This document shows, piece after piece, positions 32,304 through 41,669 of a stretch of 64,000 bases of DNA (its first letter is position 1; each line of letters starts with the position of its first letter). The position numbers were made by a program, and so were the translations under genes. The stretch is from Streptomyces sp. NBC_01381. GTDB lineage: Bacteria > Actinomycetota > Actinomycetes > Streptomycetales > Streptomycetaceae. Under the pieces are notes generated by a model. It ran no database searches, was not told the origin of the DNA, and was given only the letters and a program-made list of their open reading frames with translations. Where the stretch lies: positions 2,542,001 through 2,606,000 of the forward strand of contig NZ_JAPEPI010000001.1 of assembly GCF_026340305.1 (NCBI RefSeq). The letters are read 5' to 3'.

Positions 32304-34208
32304 GTGGCAGGCAGGATCAATGACGAGGACGTGAAGGCGGTTCGGGACGCGGTCCCGATCGACGCCGTGGTCTCCGACTACCTCCAGCTGCGCAACGCGG
32401 GGGGCGGCAACCTCAAGGGTCTGTGCCCCTTCCACGACGAGAAGTCACCGTCCTTCCAGGTCAGCCCGAGCAAGGGTCTCTTCCACTGCTTCGGCTGCCA
32501 GGAAGGCGGCGACACGATCGCCTTCGTGATGAAGATCGACCACCTCACCTTCTCGGAGACGGTCGAGCGCCTCGCCGCCCAGGCGGGCATCACGCTGCGG
32601 TACGAAGAGGGCGGGTACAACCCCTCGAACCAGCGCGGCGAGCGCATCCGCCTCGTCGAGGCCCACAAGATCGCCGCGCAGTTCTACATCGACCAGCTGG
32701 AGAGCCCCGAGGCCGAGATCGGCCGCAAGTTCCTCGCCGAGCGCGGCTTCGACCAGGCCGCCGCAGCGCACTTCGGCGTGGGCTACAGCCCGGCGGGCTG
32801 GGACCACCTCACCCGCTTCCTGCGCGGCAAGGGCTTCAGCGACAAGGAGCTGACCCTCTCCGGCCTCTCCCAGGAGGGCCGCCGCGGCCCCATCGACCGC
32901 TTCCGCGGCCGCCTGATGTGGCCGATCCGCGACATCAGCGGCGAGGTCGTCGGCTTCGGCGCGAGGCGTCTACGCGACGACGACAACGGCCCCAAGTACC
33001 TGAACACCCCCGAGACGCCGATCTACAAGAAGTCTCAGGTTCTGTACGGCATCGACCTCGCTAAGAAGGAGATTGCCAAGACCAGCCGTGCTGTCGTCGT
33101 TGAGGGATACACGGACGTGATGGCTTGCCACGTTGCAGGTGTGGCCAATGCGATCGCTACCTGCGGTACCGCGTTCGGTGGCGACCACGTCAAGATCTTG
33201 CGGCGGTTGTTGATGGATAACTCGCGGTCGAAGGTGATCTTCACGTTCGACGGTGATGCCGCGGGGCAGAAGGCTGCGTTGCGAGCTTTTGAGGATGACC
33301 AAAAGTTTGCTGCACGGACGAACATTGCCGTCAGCCCAGGGGGCATGGATCCATGCGAATTGCGGCTCGCTCAGGGTGATGTGGCCATCCGGGAAGTCGT
33401 TGACGGAAGTACGCCGCTCTTCGAGTTCGCGATCCGTTCCCTGGTGGACCAGCACGACGTGGAGACCCCAGAGGGGCAGGCAGCGGCTCTGGAAGCGGCT
33501 GCCCCGATCGTGGCGCACATCAAGGACGAGGCCATCCGGCACAAGTACGCCGTGATGTTGTCGGGCTTGCTGGGCTACGTGACCGACAACCAGTTCGTGG
33601 TGCAGCGCATTGCGCGGTTGTCGCGCTGGGCGCGGGACCGGCGCAGCAGAGGGCCGGCGCCAGCCACCTCGCAGCGCGTTCCCCAGGCGCAAGTATCCGC
33701 TCCAGTGGCCCCCACGGGGCCCGCGCTGAACCTGCGCAGCCCCGCCCACCGCACCGAGCGCGAGCTGCTCAAGCTGGCCCTGCAGCGCCCGGAGCTGGTC
33801 TCCCCGACCTTCGACGCGTACGGCATGGACGAGTTCACCGCCCCGCCCTACGCCGCGGTGCGCCGCTGCGTGGAGGAGGCGGGCGGCGCCGACGCGGGCA
33901 TCGCCGAGCCGCAGGCCTATCTGGCGAGGGTCCTGGACGCGGCGCCCGACAACTCGGTCCGCGCCATGGTCACCGAGCTGGCCGTCGAAGCGATCCTGCG
34001 CAGATCCGTCGACGAGATGTACGCGGGCATCCAGCTCGTCCAGGTCAGACTGCGCGCCGTCGACCGCCGCATCCGCGAGGTCCAGGGCAGCCTGACCCGC
34101 CTGGGCGGCCAGGGCGACCCGGCGCAACTGACCGCCGTACAGAACGAGTTGTGGGTCCTCCAGCAGTACGCCCAGGCGCTGCGCGAGCGAGGCGCGGACG
34201 CCCTTTAG
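32304..34208 (+). CDS. dnaG: DNA primase DnaG, with a mosaic central segment
   Basis: This is a 634-residue replication primase from a GTG start. The CHC2 zinc ribbon has C41, H44, C62, C65. The Toprim core includes VVVEGYTDVMACHVAG (catalytic Glu near 267) and VIFTFDGDAAGQKA (metal Asp near 316 and 318). The C-terminal helicase-interaction domain covers about 470-634. From about 33033 to 33705 the codon use changes sharply: I count about 54 of 225 codons ending in A or T and nine TTG leucines, against about 3% A/T-ending codons before it. The protein also departs from what I expect for streptomycetes (AVSPGGMDPCELRLAQGDVA onward). Recombination with a related lower-GC primase gene is the likely cause. 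The frame and active-site residues are intact. Confidence 0.95.
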   Translation: MAGRINDEDVKAVRDAVPIDAVVSDYLQLRNAGGGNLKGLCPFHDEKSPSFQVSPSKGLFHCFGCQEGGDTIAFVMKIDHLTFSETVERLAAQAGITLRYEEGGYNPSNQRGERIRLVEAHKIAAQFYIDQLESPEAEIGRKFLAERGFDQAAAAHFGVGYSPAGWDHLTRFLRGKGFSDKELTLSGLSQEGRRGPIDRFRGRLMWPIRDISGEVVGFGARRLRDDDNGPKYLNTPETPIYKKSQVLYGIDLAKKEIAKTSRAVVVEGYTDVMACHVAGVANAIATCGTAFGGDHVKILRRLLMDNSRSKVIFTFDGDAAGQKAALRAFEDDQKFAARTNIAVSPGGMDPCELRLAQGDVAIREVVDGSTPLFEFAIRSLVDQHDVETPEGQAAALEAAAPIVAHIKDEAIRHKYAVMLSGLLGYVTDNQFVVQRIARLSRWARDRRSRGPAPATSQRVPQAQVSAPVAPTGPALNLRSPAHRTERELLKLALQRPELVSPTFDAYGMDEFTAPPYAAVRRCVEEAGGADAGIAEPQAYLARVLDAAPDNSVRAMVTELAVEAILRRSVDEMYAGIQLVQVRLRAVDRRIREVQGSLTRLGGQGDPAQLTAVQNELWVLQQYAQALRERGADAL

Positions 34209-34240
34209 AGCCCGCTCCGAGGTTCACCCCGGACGGCACC

Positions 34241-34259
34241 GGTTACCCGTCGGGTAACC
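34241..34259. promoter_or_regulatory. Perfect palindrome between dnaG and the sigma factor gene
   Basis: GGTTACCCGTCGGGTAACC has perfect 8-base arms and a 3-base centre. It lies 33 bases after dnaG in the 298-base gap before the sigma gene, where no other gene is supported. It could be an operator or the dnaG terminator; there is no T run. Confidence 0.5.
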
Positions 34260-34506
34260 ACCCGGTCACGGACCGGACTCAAAAAGTCACCGCACGCCCC
34301 TCGTGGCGGCCGTGTGTCGTGCCCCACACTGGGTTGCGGTGCCTGAGTCCTCGGAGCGCGGCCGGCCCGCAGACAGCGAATGCGGATCCGGTACACCCGC
34401 GGTTCCACACATCGTGTTCGGGACGGACAGCGGCGAGGCCGTCGAAGCCGATCCCGCTGTACCGCTGCCGCACGCCTCAGCAGCGATCATCATGGAGGTC
34501 GCCCCC

Positions 34507-35655
34507 GTGCAGACCCAGACCCTCACACAGAGCGAGACCGCCGTGCCCGCGAAAGCGGGGGCGGAGGCCGGCGCGGACCTCATAGCGGCCGTACCGCCGC
34601 AGGGCCGCGCCGCACGGCGCCCGGAAACGGGCCCCGCGGTCCCCGCGAGCACAGAGGCCCCGGACGCCCCTGAACCCGCCGAGGCGCTCGAACCGGACAC
34701 CGGCGAGCTGCCCCCGGCACCCCGCGGCCGCACCGACACCGGCGGCCCGTCGTCCGACCTGTTCCGGCAGTATCTGCGCGAGATCGGCCGGATCCCGCTG
34801 CTCACGGCGGCGGAGGAGGTGGAGCTCGCCCGCAGCGTCGAGGCCGGGCTCTTCGCCGAGGAGAAGCTGCGGCTCGCCCCCGACCTGGACTCCCAACTCG
34901 CGCTCGACCTGGACAAGTTGGTCGTCGCAGGACGGATGGCCAAGCGCCGCCTGATCGAGGCCAACCTCCGCCTGGTCGTCTCCGTCGCCAAGCGGTACGT
35001 GGGACGCGGGCTCACCATGCTCGACCTCGTCCAGGAGGGCAACCTCGGCCTGATCAGGGCCGTCGAGAAGTTCGACTACGCCCGGGGCTACAAGTTCTCG
35101 ACGTACGCGACCTGGTGGATCCGCCAGGCCATGTCGCGGGCCCTCGCCGACCAGGCCCGCACCATCCGCGTCCCGGTGCACGTGGTGGAGCTGATCAACC
35201 GCGTCGTGCGCGTCCAGCGCCGCATGCTCCAGGAGCGCGGCTATGAACCCACGCCCGAAGAGGTCGCGGCCCACCTGGACCTGCCGCACGAGCGGGTCAG
35301 CGAAGTCCTGCGCCTGGCCCAGGAACCGGTGTCCCTGCACGCCCCCGTGGGCGAGGAGGACGATGTCGCGCTCGGCGACCTCATCGAGGACGGCGACGCG
35401 ACAAGTCCCGTGGAATCAGCGGCGTTCCTGCTGCTCCGCGAGCACCTGGAGGCGGTGCTCTCCACGCTCGGCGAGCGCGAACGCAAGGTCGTCCAGCTCC
35501 GCTACGGCCTCGCGGACGGCAGGCCCCGCACCCTGGAGGAGATCGGCCGCATCTTCGGCGTGACCCGAGAACGCATCCGCCAGATCGAATCCAAGACCCT
35601 CAACAAGCTGCGGGACCACGCCTTCGCGGACCAACTGCGCGGCTACCTGGACTAG
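34507..35655 (+). CDS. hrdA: RNA polymerase sigma factor, RpoD family (HrdA-like)
   Basis: This encodes about 382 residues from the GTG at 34507, chosen for GGAGG eight bases upstream; an ATG at 34492 or a GTG at 34303 would extend it. An Ala/Pro-rich N-terminus of about 80 residues precedes region 1.2 ([20 protein letters not shown]). Region 2 follows ([40 protein letters not shown]), then region 3, then region 4.2 ([20 protein letters not shown]). It is a group 1/2 sigma; size and the dnaG neighbourhood point to HrdA rather than HrdB. The stop codon shares four bases (CTAG) with the stop of the convergent ABC gene. Confidence 0.8.
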   Translation: MQTQTLTQSETAVPAKAGAEAGADLIAAVPPQGRAARRPETGPAVPASTEAPDAPEPAEALEPDTGELPPAPRGRTDTGGPSSDLFRQYLREIGRIPLLTAAEEVELARSVEAGLFAEEKLRLAPDLDSQLALDLDKLVVAGRMAKRRLIEANLRLVVSVAKRYVGRGLTMLDLVQEGNLGLIRAVEKFDYARGYKFSTYATWWIRQAMSRALADQARTIRVPVHVVELINRVVRVQRRMLQERGYEPTPEEVAAHLDLPHERVSEVLRLAQEPVSLHAPVGEEDDVALGDLIEDGDATSPVESAAFLLLREHLEAVLSTLGERERKVVQLRYGLADGRPRTLEEIGRIFGVTRERIRQIESKTLNKLRDHAFADQLRGYLD

Positions 35656-37571
35656 TCGACCTCGGCCACGGCCTCGGCGAACTGGGCCTTGTACAGCCGC
35701 TCATACGCCCCACCGGCGGCCAGCAGCGCGTCATGCGTGCCCTGCTCGACGATGTCCCCGTCCTCCATCACCAGGATGGTGTCCGCGTCCCGGATCGTGG
35801 AGAGCCGGTGGGCGATGACGAACGAGGTCCGCCCGTGCGCGAGGCGGGCCATGGCCTTCTGGATGAGCACCTCGGTCCGGGTGTCGACGGAACTCGTCGC
35901 CTCGTCGAGGACGAGGATCACGGGGTCGGACAGGAACGCCCGGGCGATCGTGATGAGTTGCTTCTCGCCCGCGCTCACCCCCGTGCCCTCGTCGTCGATC
36001 ACCGTGTCGTAACCCTCCGGAAGCGTCCGCACGAAACGGTCCGCGTGGGCCGCCCGCGCCGCCTCCTCGATCTCATCGCGGGTGACCTCCTTGGCCGCTC
36101 CGTACGCGATGTTCTCCGCGATGGTGCCGCCGAACAGCCAGGTGTCCTGGAGCACCATGCCGATGCCGGACCGCAGTTCGTCGCGCGACATCCTCGCGAT
36201 GTCGACCCCGTCGAGCGTGATGCGCCCGCCGGTGACCTCGTAGAACCGCATCAACAGATTGACCAGCGTGGTCTTGCCTGCGCCCGTCGGGCCGACGATG
36301 GCCACGGTGTGGCCGGGCTCGACCTTCAGGGACAGGTCCTCGATGAGCGGCTTGTCCTTCGCGTAGCGGAAGGAGACATGGTCCATCTCGACCCGGCCGC
36401 TCAGCCGGCCTATGCGCTCGCCCGGCACCGGGTCCGCCTCCTGCTCGTCCGCGTCGAGCAGTTCGAAGATCCGCTCGGCGGACGCGACACCGGACTGCAC
36501 CAGGTTCGCCATCGACGCGACCTGCGTGAGCGGCATCGAGAACTGCCGCGAGTACTGGATGAAGGCCTGCACATCGCCGATCGACAGCGCGCCCGACGCG
36601 ACCCGCAGGCCACCCACCACGGCCACGAGCACATAGTTGAGGTTCGACATGAAGAACATCAGCGGCTGCATGGCCCCGCTGTTGAACTGCGCCTTGAACC
36701 CGGCCTCGTACAGCGCGTCGTTCTGCTCGGCGAAGGCCTTGGCCGACTCCTCCTGACGCCCGAACACCTTCACCAGGCTGTGCCCGGTGTACATCTCCTC
36801 GATGTGCGCGTTGAGCTTGCCGGTGGTCTTCCACTGCTGCACGAACTGCGGCTGCGACCGCTTGCCGACCTTCGTGGCGACGTAGAACGACAGCGGCACG
36901 GTGATCAGCGCCACCAGCGCGAGCAGCGGCGACACATAGAACATCATCACCAGTACGCCGATGATGGTGAGCAGCGAGTTCACCAGCTGCCCCATGGTCT
37001 GCTGCAGCGTCTGCCCGATGTTGTCGATGTCGTTGGTGGCCCGGCTGAGCACCTCACCGCGCTGCCGCTTGTCGAAGTACGACAGGGGGAGCCGCGACAG
37101 CTTCGTCTGTACGTCCTCGCGCAGCCGGAAGACGGTCCGGTTGATGGCGCGGTTGGAGAGCCGCGTCGCCACCAGCATCAGCAGGCCCGCCGCCAGGAAC
37201 GTACCGAGCGCGAGCAGCAGCACCTCGCCGACCGCGCCGAAGTCGATGCCATCGCCCGGCGTGAAGTCGACCCCGGAGAGCATGTCGGCCATGCCGCCGT
37301 CGCCCTTGTCCCGCAGCTGCTCGATCGCCTGGTCCTTGGTGACCCCGGCCGGCATGTCACGGCCGACGATGCCCGCGAAGAGCAGGTCGGTCGCCCTGCC
37401 GAGGATCTTCGGGCCGAGCACGGTGAACGCCACGCTGAGCACCACGGCGGCGATCATCCCGTACATCGTGGCGCGCTCGGGCCTGAACTGCGCCAGGAGC
37501 CGCTTGCCGGACCCCTTGAAGTCCATGGACCGGGAGTCCGGCCCCATCATGTGTCCGCCCGGACCGGCCAT
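35652..37571 (-). CDS. ABC exporter half-transporter (second of a pair)
   Basis: This encodes 639 residues. Six membrane segments lie within about 35-330, and a long extracytoplasmic Asp/Gly-rich loop (about 70-125) sits between the first two. The NBD has Walker [15 protein letters not shown]-loop [14 protein letters not shown], signature [14 protein letters not shown] (Ala for the usual first Gly) and Walker [14 protein letters not shown]. Its start overlaps the TAA of the upstream ABC gene (TAATG), implying a heterodimeric exporter of lipids or drugs. The usual actinobacterial pairs of this type confer multidrug tolerance, but the substrate is unknown. Confidence 0.9.
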   Translation of the reverse strand: MAGPGGHMMGPDSRSMDFKGSGKRLLAQFRPERATMYGMIAAVVLSVAFTVLGPKILGRATDLLFAGIVGRDMPAGVTKDQAIEQLRDKGDGGMADMLSGVDFTPGDGIDFGAVGEVLLLALGTFLAAGLLMLVATRLSNRAINRTVFRLREDVQTKLSRLPLSYFDKRQRGEVLSRATNDIDNIGQTLQQTMGQLVNSLLTIIGVLVMMFYVSPLLALVALITVPLSFYVATKVGKRSQPQFVQQWKTTGKLNAHIEEMYTGHSLVKVFGRQEESAKAFAEQNDALYEAGFKAQFNSGAMQPLMFFMSNLNYVLVAVVGGLRVASGALSIGDVQAFIQYSRQFSMPLTQVASMANLVQSGVASAERIFELLDADEQEADPVPGERIGRLSGRVEMDHVSFRYAKDKPLIEDLSLKVEPGHTVAIVGPTGAGKTTLVNLLMRFYEVTGGRITLDGVDIARMSRDELRSGIGMVLQDTWLFGGTIAENIAYGAAKEVTRDEIEEAARAAHADRFVRTLPEGYDTVIDDEGTGVSAGEKQLITIARAFLSDPVILVLDEATSSVDTRTEVLIQKAMARLAHGRTSFVIAHRLSTIRDADTILVMEDGDIVEQGTHDALLAAGGAYERLYKAQFAEAVAEVD

Positions 37572-39304
37572 TACGCGGCCTCCGCTTCCGTCAGCTGGGA
37601 GAGCACGATCTCCCGGTAGGTCTCATTGCTCTCCATCAGCTCGTGATGGCGTCCGGTTCCCACGACCCGGCCCTCGTCGAGGACGATGATGCGGTCGGCG
37701 TCCCGGATCGTCGACACGCGCTGGGCGACGATCACGACGGTCGCCTCGGCGGTCTCGCGGGACAGGGCGCTTCTGAGCGCCGCGTCCGTCGCGTAGTCGA
37801 GGGCCGAGAACGAGTCGTCGAAGAGGTAGATCTCCGGGCGCTGGACCAGTGTCCGCGCGATGGACAGGCGCTGGCGCTGACCACCGGAGACGTTCGTGCC
37901 GCCCTGCGAGATCGGCGCGTTGAGCCCCTCCTCCAGGCCCTCGACGAAGCCCTTGGCCTGGGCGACCTTCAGGGCGTGCCAGAGCTCGTCGTCCGTCGCG
38001 TCCGGGTTGCCGTAGCGGAGGTTGGTGGCGACCGTGCCGGCGAAGAGGTACGGCTTCTGCGGGACCAGGCTCACGGTCTTCGCGAGCAGCGTCGGCTCGA
38101 CGGTGCCCACGTCGACGCCGCCGACAAGGACCTGCCCCTCGGTCGCGTCGATCAGCCGCGGTACGAGACTGAGCAGCGTCGACTTGCCGCTGCCGGTCGA
38201 CCCGATCACCGCGGTCGTCTCGCCGGGGCGCGCCACCAGGTCGATGGCCTTGATGACGGGCTCCTCGGCGCCGGGGTAGCGGAAGCCCGCGGCCCGGATC
38301 TCCAGGTGGCCGTGGCTGCGCAGTTCGCGCACCGGGTCGGCCGGGGGCACCACGCTGCTCTCGGTGTCCAGGACCTCCTCGATGCGCTCGGCGCAGACCT
38401 CGGCGCGCGGCACCTGCATGAACATGAAGGTGGCCATCATCACGGACATCACGATCTGCATCAGATACGCGAGGAACGCGGTGAGCGCCCCGATCTCCAT
38501 GCCGCCGCTGTCGATGCGGTGCGCGCCGAACCACACCACGGCGATCGACGAGATGTTCACGACGGTCATGACGATCGGGAACATCAGGGCGAGCAGCTTG
38601 CCGGTGCCCAGCGACACCTCGGTCAGCGCGCCGTTGGCCTGCCGGAAGCGGTCCTTCTCGTACTCGTCACGGACGAAGGCGCGGATGACGCGGTTGCCGG
38701 TGATCTGCTCGCGAAGGACCCGGTTCACGGTGTCGAGGCGCTCCTGCATCGTGCGGAAGAGCGGGCGCAGCCGCTTCACGATGAGGCTCACGCAGATCCC
38801 GAGGACGGGCACGACCGCGATCAGGACGCCCGAGAGCGGTACGTCGAGGCCGAGGGCCATGATGATGCCGCCGACGCACATGATCGGCGCCGACACCATC
38901 AGCGTGAACGACATCAGGACCAGCATCTGCACCTGCTGGACGTCGTTCGTGGTCCGGGTGATCAGGGACGGCGCGCCGAACTGGCCCAACTCCCGTGCGG
39001 AGAACGACTGCACGCGGTCGAAGACGGCGGCCCGGATGTCGCGGCCGAGCGCGGCCGCGGTGCGGGCGCCGTAGTAGACGGCGCCCACGTTGCAGACCAC
39101 CTGGGCGACGGTGACGGCGATCATGACGCCGCCGAACGACAGGATGTAGCCCGTGTCCCCCTTCACGACACCCTTGTCGATGATGTCGGCGTTGAGCGTG
39201 GGCAGATACAGCGAGGCGCAGGTCTGCAGGAACTGCAGCAGCACCAGCAAGGCGATGGGCTTTTTGTACGGGCCCAGATGGGCTCGCAGGAGTCGTATGA
39301 GCAC
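37571..39304 (-). CDS. ABC exporter half-transporter (first of a pair)
   Basis: This encodes about 577 residues from the GTG at 39304 (GAAGAGA upstream); an ATG at 39355 would add 17 residues. Six membrane segments lie within about 15-300. The NBD has Walker A VIGSTGSGKSTLLS, signature VSGGQRQRLSIART, and Walker B with Asp instead of the usual catalytic Glu: EIYLFDDSFSALD. One degenerate and one intact ATPase site is the mark of heterodimeric exporters, and the partner gene starts inside this gene's stop codon. A 28-base inverted-repeat region lies upstream at 39397. Confidence 0.9.
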   Translation of the reverse strand: MLIRLLRAHLGPYKKPIALLVLLQFLQTCASLYLPTLNADIIDKGVVKGDTGYILSFGGVMIAVTVAQVVCNVGAVYYGARTAAALGRDIRAAVFDRVQSFSARELGQFGAPSLITRTTNDVQQVQMLVLMSFTLMVSAPIMCVGGIIMALGLDVPLSGVLIAVVPVLGICVSLIVKRLRPLFRTMQERLDTVNRVLREQITGNRVIRAFVRDEYEKDRFRQANGALTEVSLGTGKLLALMFPIVMTVVNISSIAVVWFGAHRIDSGGMEIGALTAFLAYLMQIVMSVMMATFMFMQVPRAEVCAERIEEVLDTESSVVPPADPVRELRSHGHLEIRAAGFRYPGAEEPVIKAIDLVARPGETTAVIGSTGSGKSTLLSLVPRLIDATEGQVLVGGVDVGTVEPTLLAKTVSLVPQKPYLFAGTVATNLRYGNPDATDDELWHALKVAQAKGFVEGLEEGLNAPISQGGTNVSGGQRQRLSIARTLVQRPEIYLFDDSFSALDYATDAALRSALSRETAEATVVIVAQRVSTIRDADRIIVLDEGRVVGTGRHHELMESNETYREIVLSQLTEAEAA

Positions 39305-39396
39305 GGGGTCTCTTCGAGAGGCGTGGGCGGGGTTTCTGGCGAGGTCGCCCCCCATACTCCGGTACCGCCCCCGGGCGTGTGCAACCGATTAAGCCA

Positions 39397-39424
39397 TGAC
39401 CCAGTAAAAAAATTGTCCGGGTCA
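39397..39424. promoter_or_regulatory. AT-rich inverted repeat upstream of the ABC exporter pair
   Basis: TGACCC and GGGTCA are 6-base arms around 16 bases that include a run of seven A. A run this AT-rich is rare in this genome. Its place about 95 bases before the exporter start suits an operator or promoter for the exporter operon. Confidence 0.45.
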
Positions 39425-39470
39425 AGAAGTAGGCACGCCCCTGCGGGTGCGTCGTGGCTGGTCGCGCCCA

Positions 39471-39520
39471 CGCGGCGGAGCCGCAGATGTCACAGCCCCG
39501 CGCCCCTTACGGGGCGCTCC
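39471..39520. repeat. Second copy of a dispersed intergenic repeat
   Basis: On the minus strand 39497-39471 reads GGCTGTGACATCTGCGGCTC then CGCCGCG, 25 of 27 identical to 5387-5413. It adjoins the hairpin GCGCCCC-TTA-CGGGGCGC at about 39501-39518, possibly a terminator for the sugar kinase gene. Confidence 0.7.
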
Positions 39521-39532
39521 TCCCCGGCACCC

Positions 39533-40972
39533 TCAGAAACCGCTGGCTGCGAACGCTCCCGGATGTGACTGCTCCCGCACCGTTCGGTACTGCTGGCGTA
39601 CCGCCTGACCCACCGGCAGTTCCTCGCCGGGCTCGAAGACCTGGGCCGATGCCCCCTGCCACTGCGGCAGTTGGCCGGTCAGGGCCCAGGCAGCCTGGCG
39701 TGCCGCGCCGATCGCCGTGTAGTCCGCGGGCTGCGGCACCACGACCTGCGTACCGAGCAGCATCGGCGCCGCGGCCTGCACGGCCGGCAGCTCGGCGGCG
39801 GCACCGAGCAGGAACACCCGCCGGACTTCCACCCCCCGCCCCCGCAGCACGTCGAGCGCGTCACCGAGCCCGCACAGCATGCCCTCGAAGGCGGCCCGCG
39901 CCAGATGCTCGGGCCGCATCGACTCCCGCCGAAGCCCGGTCAGGGTGCCCGCGGCGTGCGGCAGATTCGGCGTCTTCTCACCCTCCAGATACGGCAGGAG
40001 TACGAGCCCGTGCGCACCCGGCGTCGACTTCATGGCCAGATCGGAGAGCCCCTCGAGGTCGGCAACGCCCAGCATCTCGGCGGCGCCCCGCAGCACCCGC
40101 ACCGCGTTCAGCGTGTGCACCACCGGCAGATGCATTCCCGTGGCATCGGCCAGCGACGTGATGGTCCCACTCGCATCGACCAGCGCCTCGTGGTGCACCG
40201 CCATCACCGACCCCGACCTCCCCAACGAGACGACCGCGTCGCCCTGTTGGACCCCGAGCCCGAAGGCCGCGGCCATCGTCTCGCCCGTACCGGCAGAGAT
40301 CAGCAGCCCCTCGGGGGTCGTCCCCGCGGCCTCGGCGGGACCGATCACCTCGGGCAGCATCACCTGGTGGCCGAGCGCGAGCTCGACGAGATCCGGTCGG
40401 TACGTCCCCGACGCCGCCGACCAGTAGCCGGTCCCGGAGGCCCCGCCGCGGTCGGTCGTGCGCCGTGCGGGACGGCCCAGGAGCTGCCACACCAGCCAGT
40501 CGTGCGCCTGCATCAGCGCGGCGACGCGCTGCGCCGCCTCCGGCTCGGTCCGCGCCAGCCAGCGCAGCTTCGTCACGGGCTGCGCCGCCTGCGGCACACA
40601 CCCGACGGCCTGCGCCCAGGCCTCGCGGCTGCCGAACCCGTCGATCAGGTCGGCGGCGGCGACCTGCGCCCGCCGGTCGTTGCCCACGAGCGCGGGCCGC
40701 ACGGTGTTGCCGTGCTGGTCCAGGGCGACGAGGGCGTTCTGCTGCGCGGCGACGCCGATGGCCTGCACGCCCTCGAGCAGCCCACCGCCCGCCGCCTCGC
40801 CGAGCGAGAGCAGCCAGGCCTGCGGATCGACGTCCGAAGGCCGCCCTCCGCTCTCGGTGTTCTCCAGCGGATGCGGGGCATGGCCCTGCCTGAGTACGGC
40901 GCCCGTGTCCGCGTCACAGACCACGATGCGCGTGAAATCGGGCGAACTGTCCAGCCCAGCGACTATCCCCAT
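39533..40972 (-). CDS. FGGY-family carbohydrate kinase, xylulokinase-like
   Basis: This encodes about 479 residues from the ATG at 40972 (MGIVAGLDSS). The family pattern is clear: phosphate-binding GLDSSPDFTRIVVCD, GVAAQQNALVALDQ, catalytic Asp region TGYWSAASG, and ATPase-domain ISAGTGETMAAAFGL with LLGAAAELPAVQAAAPMLLG near 390. It phosphorylates a pentulose such as xylulose with ATP, by family inference. No xylose isomerase or sugar transporter gene is adjacent, so the physiological substrate is open. Confidence 0.8.
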   Translation of the reverse strand: MGIVAGLDSSPDFTRIVVCDADTGAVLRQGHAPHPLENTESGGRPSDVDPQAWLLSLGEAAGGGLLEGVQAIGVAAQQNALVALDQHGNTVRPALVGNDRRAQVAAADLIDGFGSREAWAQAVGCVPQAAQPVTKLRWLARTEPEAAQRVAALMQAHDWLVWQLLGRPARRTTDRGGASGTGYWSAASGTYRPDLVELALGHQVMLPEVIGPAEAAGTTPEGLLISAGTGETMAAAFGLGVQQGDAVVSLGRSGSVMAVHHEALVDASGTITSLADATGMHLPVVHTLNAVRVLRGAAEMLGVADLEGLSDLAMKSTPGAHGLVLLPYLEGEKTPNLPHAAGTLTGLRRESMRPEHLARAAFEGMLCGLGDALDVLRGRGVEVRRVFLLGAAAELPAVQAAAPMLLGTQVVVPQPADYTAIGAARQAAWALTGQLPQWQGASAQVFEPGEELPVGQAVRQQYRTVREQSHPGAFAASGF

Positions 40973-41034
40973 GTGGGAATTCTGCCGCACCGCGCACCGT
41001 GTCCCGTACCGCAGGCCCCAGCCGGCGCTGCCGT

Positions 41035-41340
41035 CTAGGTGTTGCTGGTTCCCCAGTCGTCCTCGGCGGGCGCGCCCTGCCCGCGCTCGCGCAGCGAACG
41101 CACCCGGTCGGCCACCGATTCGGGCACCCGGTCGCCGACCTTCTCGGACACCGAGTGGAAGGCCTTGCCCGCCACATCGCGCCCTTGCTGCGTCGCGGAC
41201 TCGACGGTGTTGCGCACGGCCGGGTTCTGCGCGAACTCACGAGCCGATTTCTTCAGCTGCTCGTAACGTTCGCGTCCGGCCCTGGTCCCGAGCACGTACC
41301 CGAGAGCCAGTCCCGCCACGAAAGTGAGCCGGTAGCGCAT
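41035..41340 (-). CDS. YtxH-like small membrane-anchored protein
   Basis: This encodes about 101 residues. An N-terminal membrane helix (RLTFVAGLALGYVLGTRAG) is followed by RERYEQLKKSAREF and a long amphipathic helix, the YtxH/DUF883-like pattern. It ends in an acidic tail. The role is unknown; such proteins are often stress- or envelope-related. The start at 41340 (MRYRLTF) follows GGGAAGGGTGG. It precedes the sugar kinase on the same strand with a 62-base gap. Confidence 0.75.
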   Translation of the reverse strand: MRYRLTFVAGLALGYVLGTRAGRERYEQLKKSAREFAQNPAVRNTVESATQQGRDVAGKAFHSVSEKVGDRVPESVADRVRSLRERGQGAPAEDDWGTSNT

Positions 41341-41476
41341 GGCTGCCACCCTTCCCTTGCGTCGGAGGGGGATACCGATTGGCGGAGCACCCCCCTGCTT
41401 GCGCTAATGTATGTGTCGCAGCGAGCGAACGCCGCCCGGGAATCCCCAGGTAGGTGACATCGTTGCGACGAGACGA

Positions 41477-41549
41477 TCCCCTGTAGCTCAATTGGCAGAG
41501 CAGCCGGCTGTTAACCGGCAGGTTACTGGTTCGAGTCCAGTCGGGGGAG
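41477..41549 (+). tRNA. tRNA-Asn (GTT), copy 1
   Basis: A full cloverleaf of 73 bases: acceptor TCCCCTG/CGGGGGA, discriminator G, D-arm AGCTCAATTGGCAGAGC, anticodon arm GCCGG-CTGTTAA-CCGGC with GTT at 41510-41512, T-loop GGTTCGAGTCC. No CCA is encoded. Confidence 0.95.
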
Positions 41550-41554
41550 CTCGG

Positions 41555-41627
41555 TCTCCTGTAGCTCAATTGGCAGAGCAGCCGGCTGTTAACCGGCAGG
41601 TTACTGGTTCGAGTCCAGTCGGGAGAG
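41555..41627 (+). tRNA. tRNA-Asn (GTT), copy 2
   Basis: It is identical to copy 1 except for one acceptor pair: TCTCCTG/CGGGAGA replaces TCCCCTG/CGGGGGA, a compensatory C-G to T-A change. Only five bases separate the copies. The anticodon is at 41588-41590, and no CCA is encoded. Confidence 0.95.
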
Positions 41628-41634
41628 CTGTGAG

Positions 41635-41669
41635 AAGGGCCCCTGAGTTTCAACTCAGGGGCCCTTTTT
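41635..41669 (+). terminator. Strong intrinsic terminator after the tRNA-Asn pair
   Basis: AAGGGCCCCTGAGTT and AACTCAGGGGCCCTT are perfect 15-base arms around a 2-base loop, followed by a run of T (CTTTTTC). This is a classic rho-independent terminator. Confidence 0.95.

Noticed and set aside
34303..34506. A longer sigma factor starting at the GTG at 34303 or the ATG at 34492
   Set aside because: Neither has a ribosome binding site, while the GTG at 34507 has GGAGG at eight bases; the extra residues do not resemble sigma region 1.
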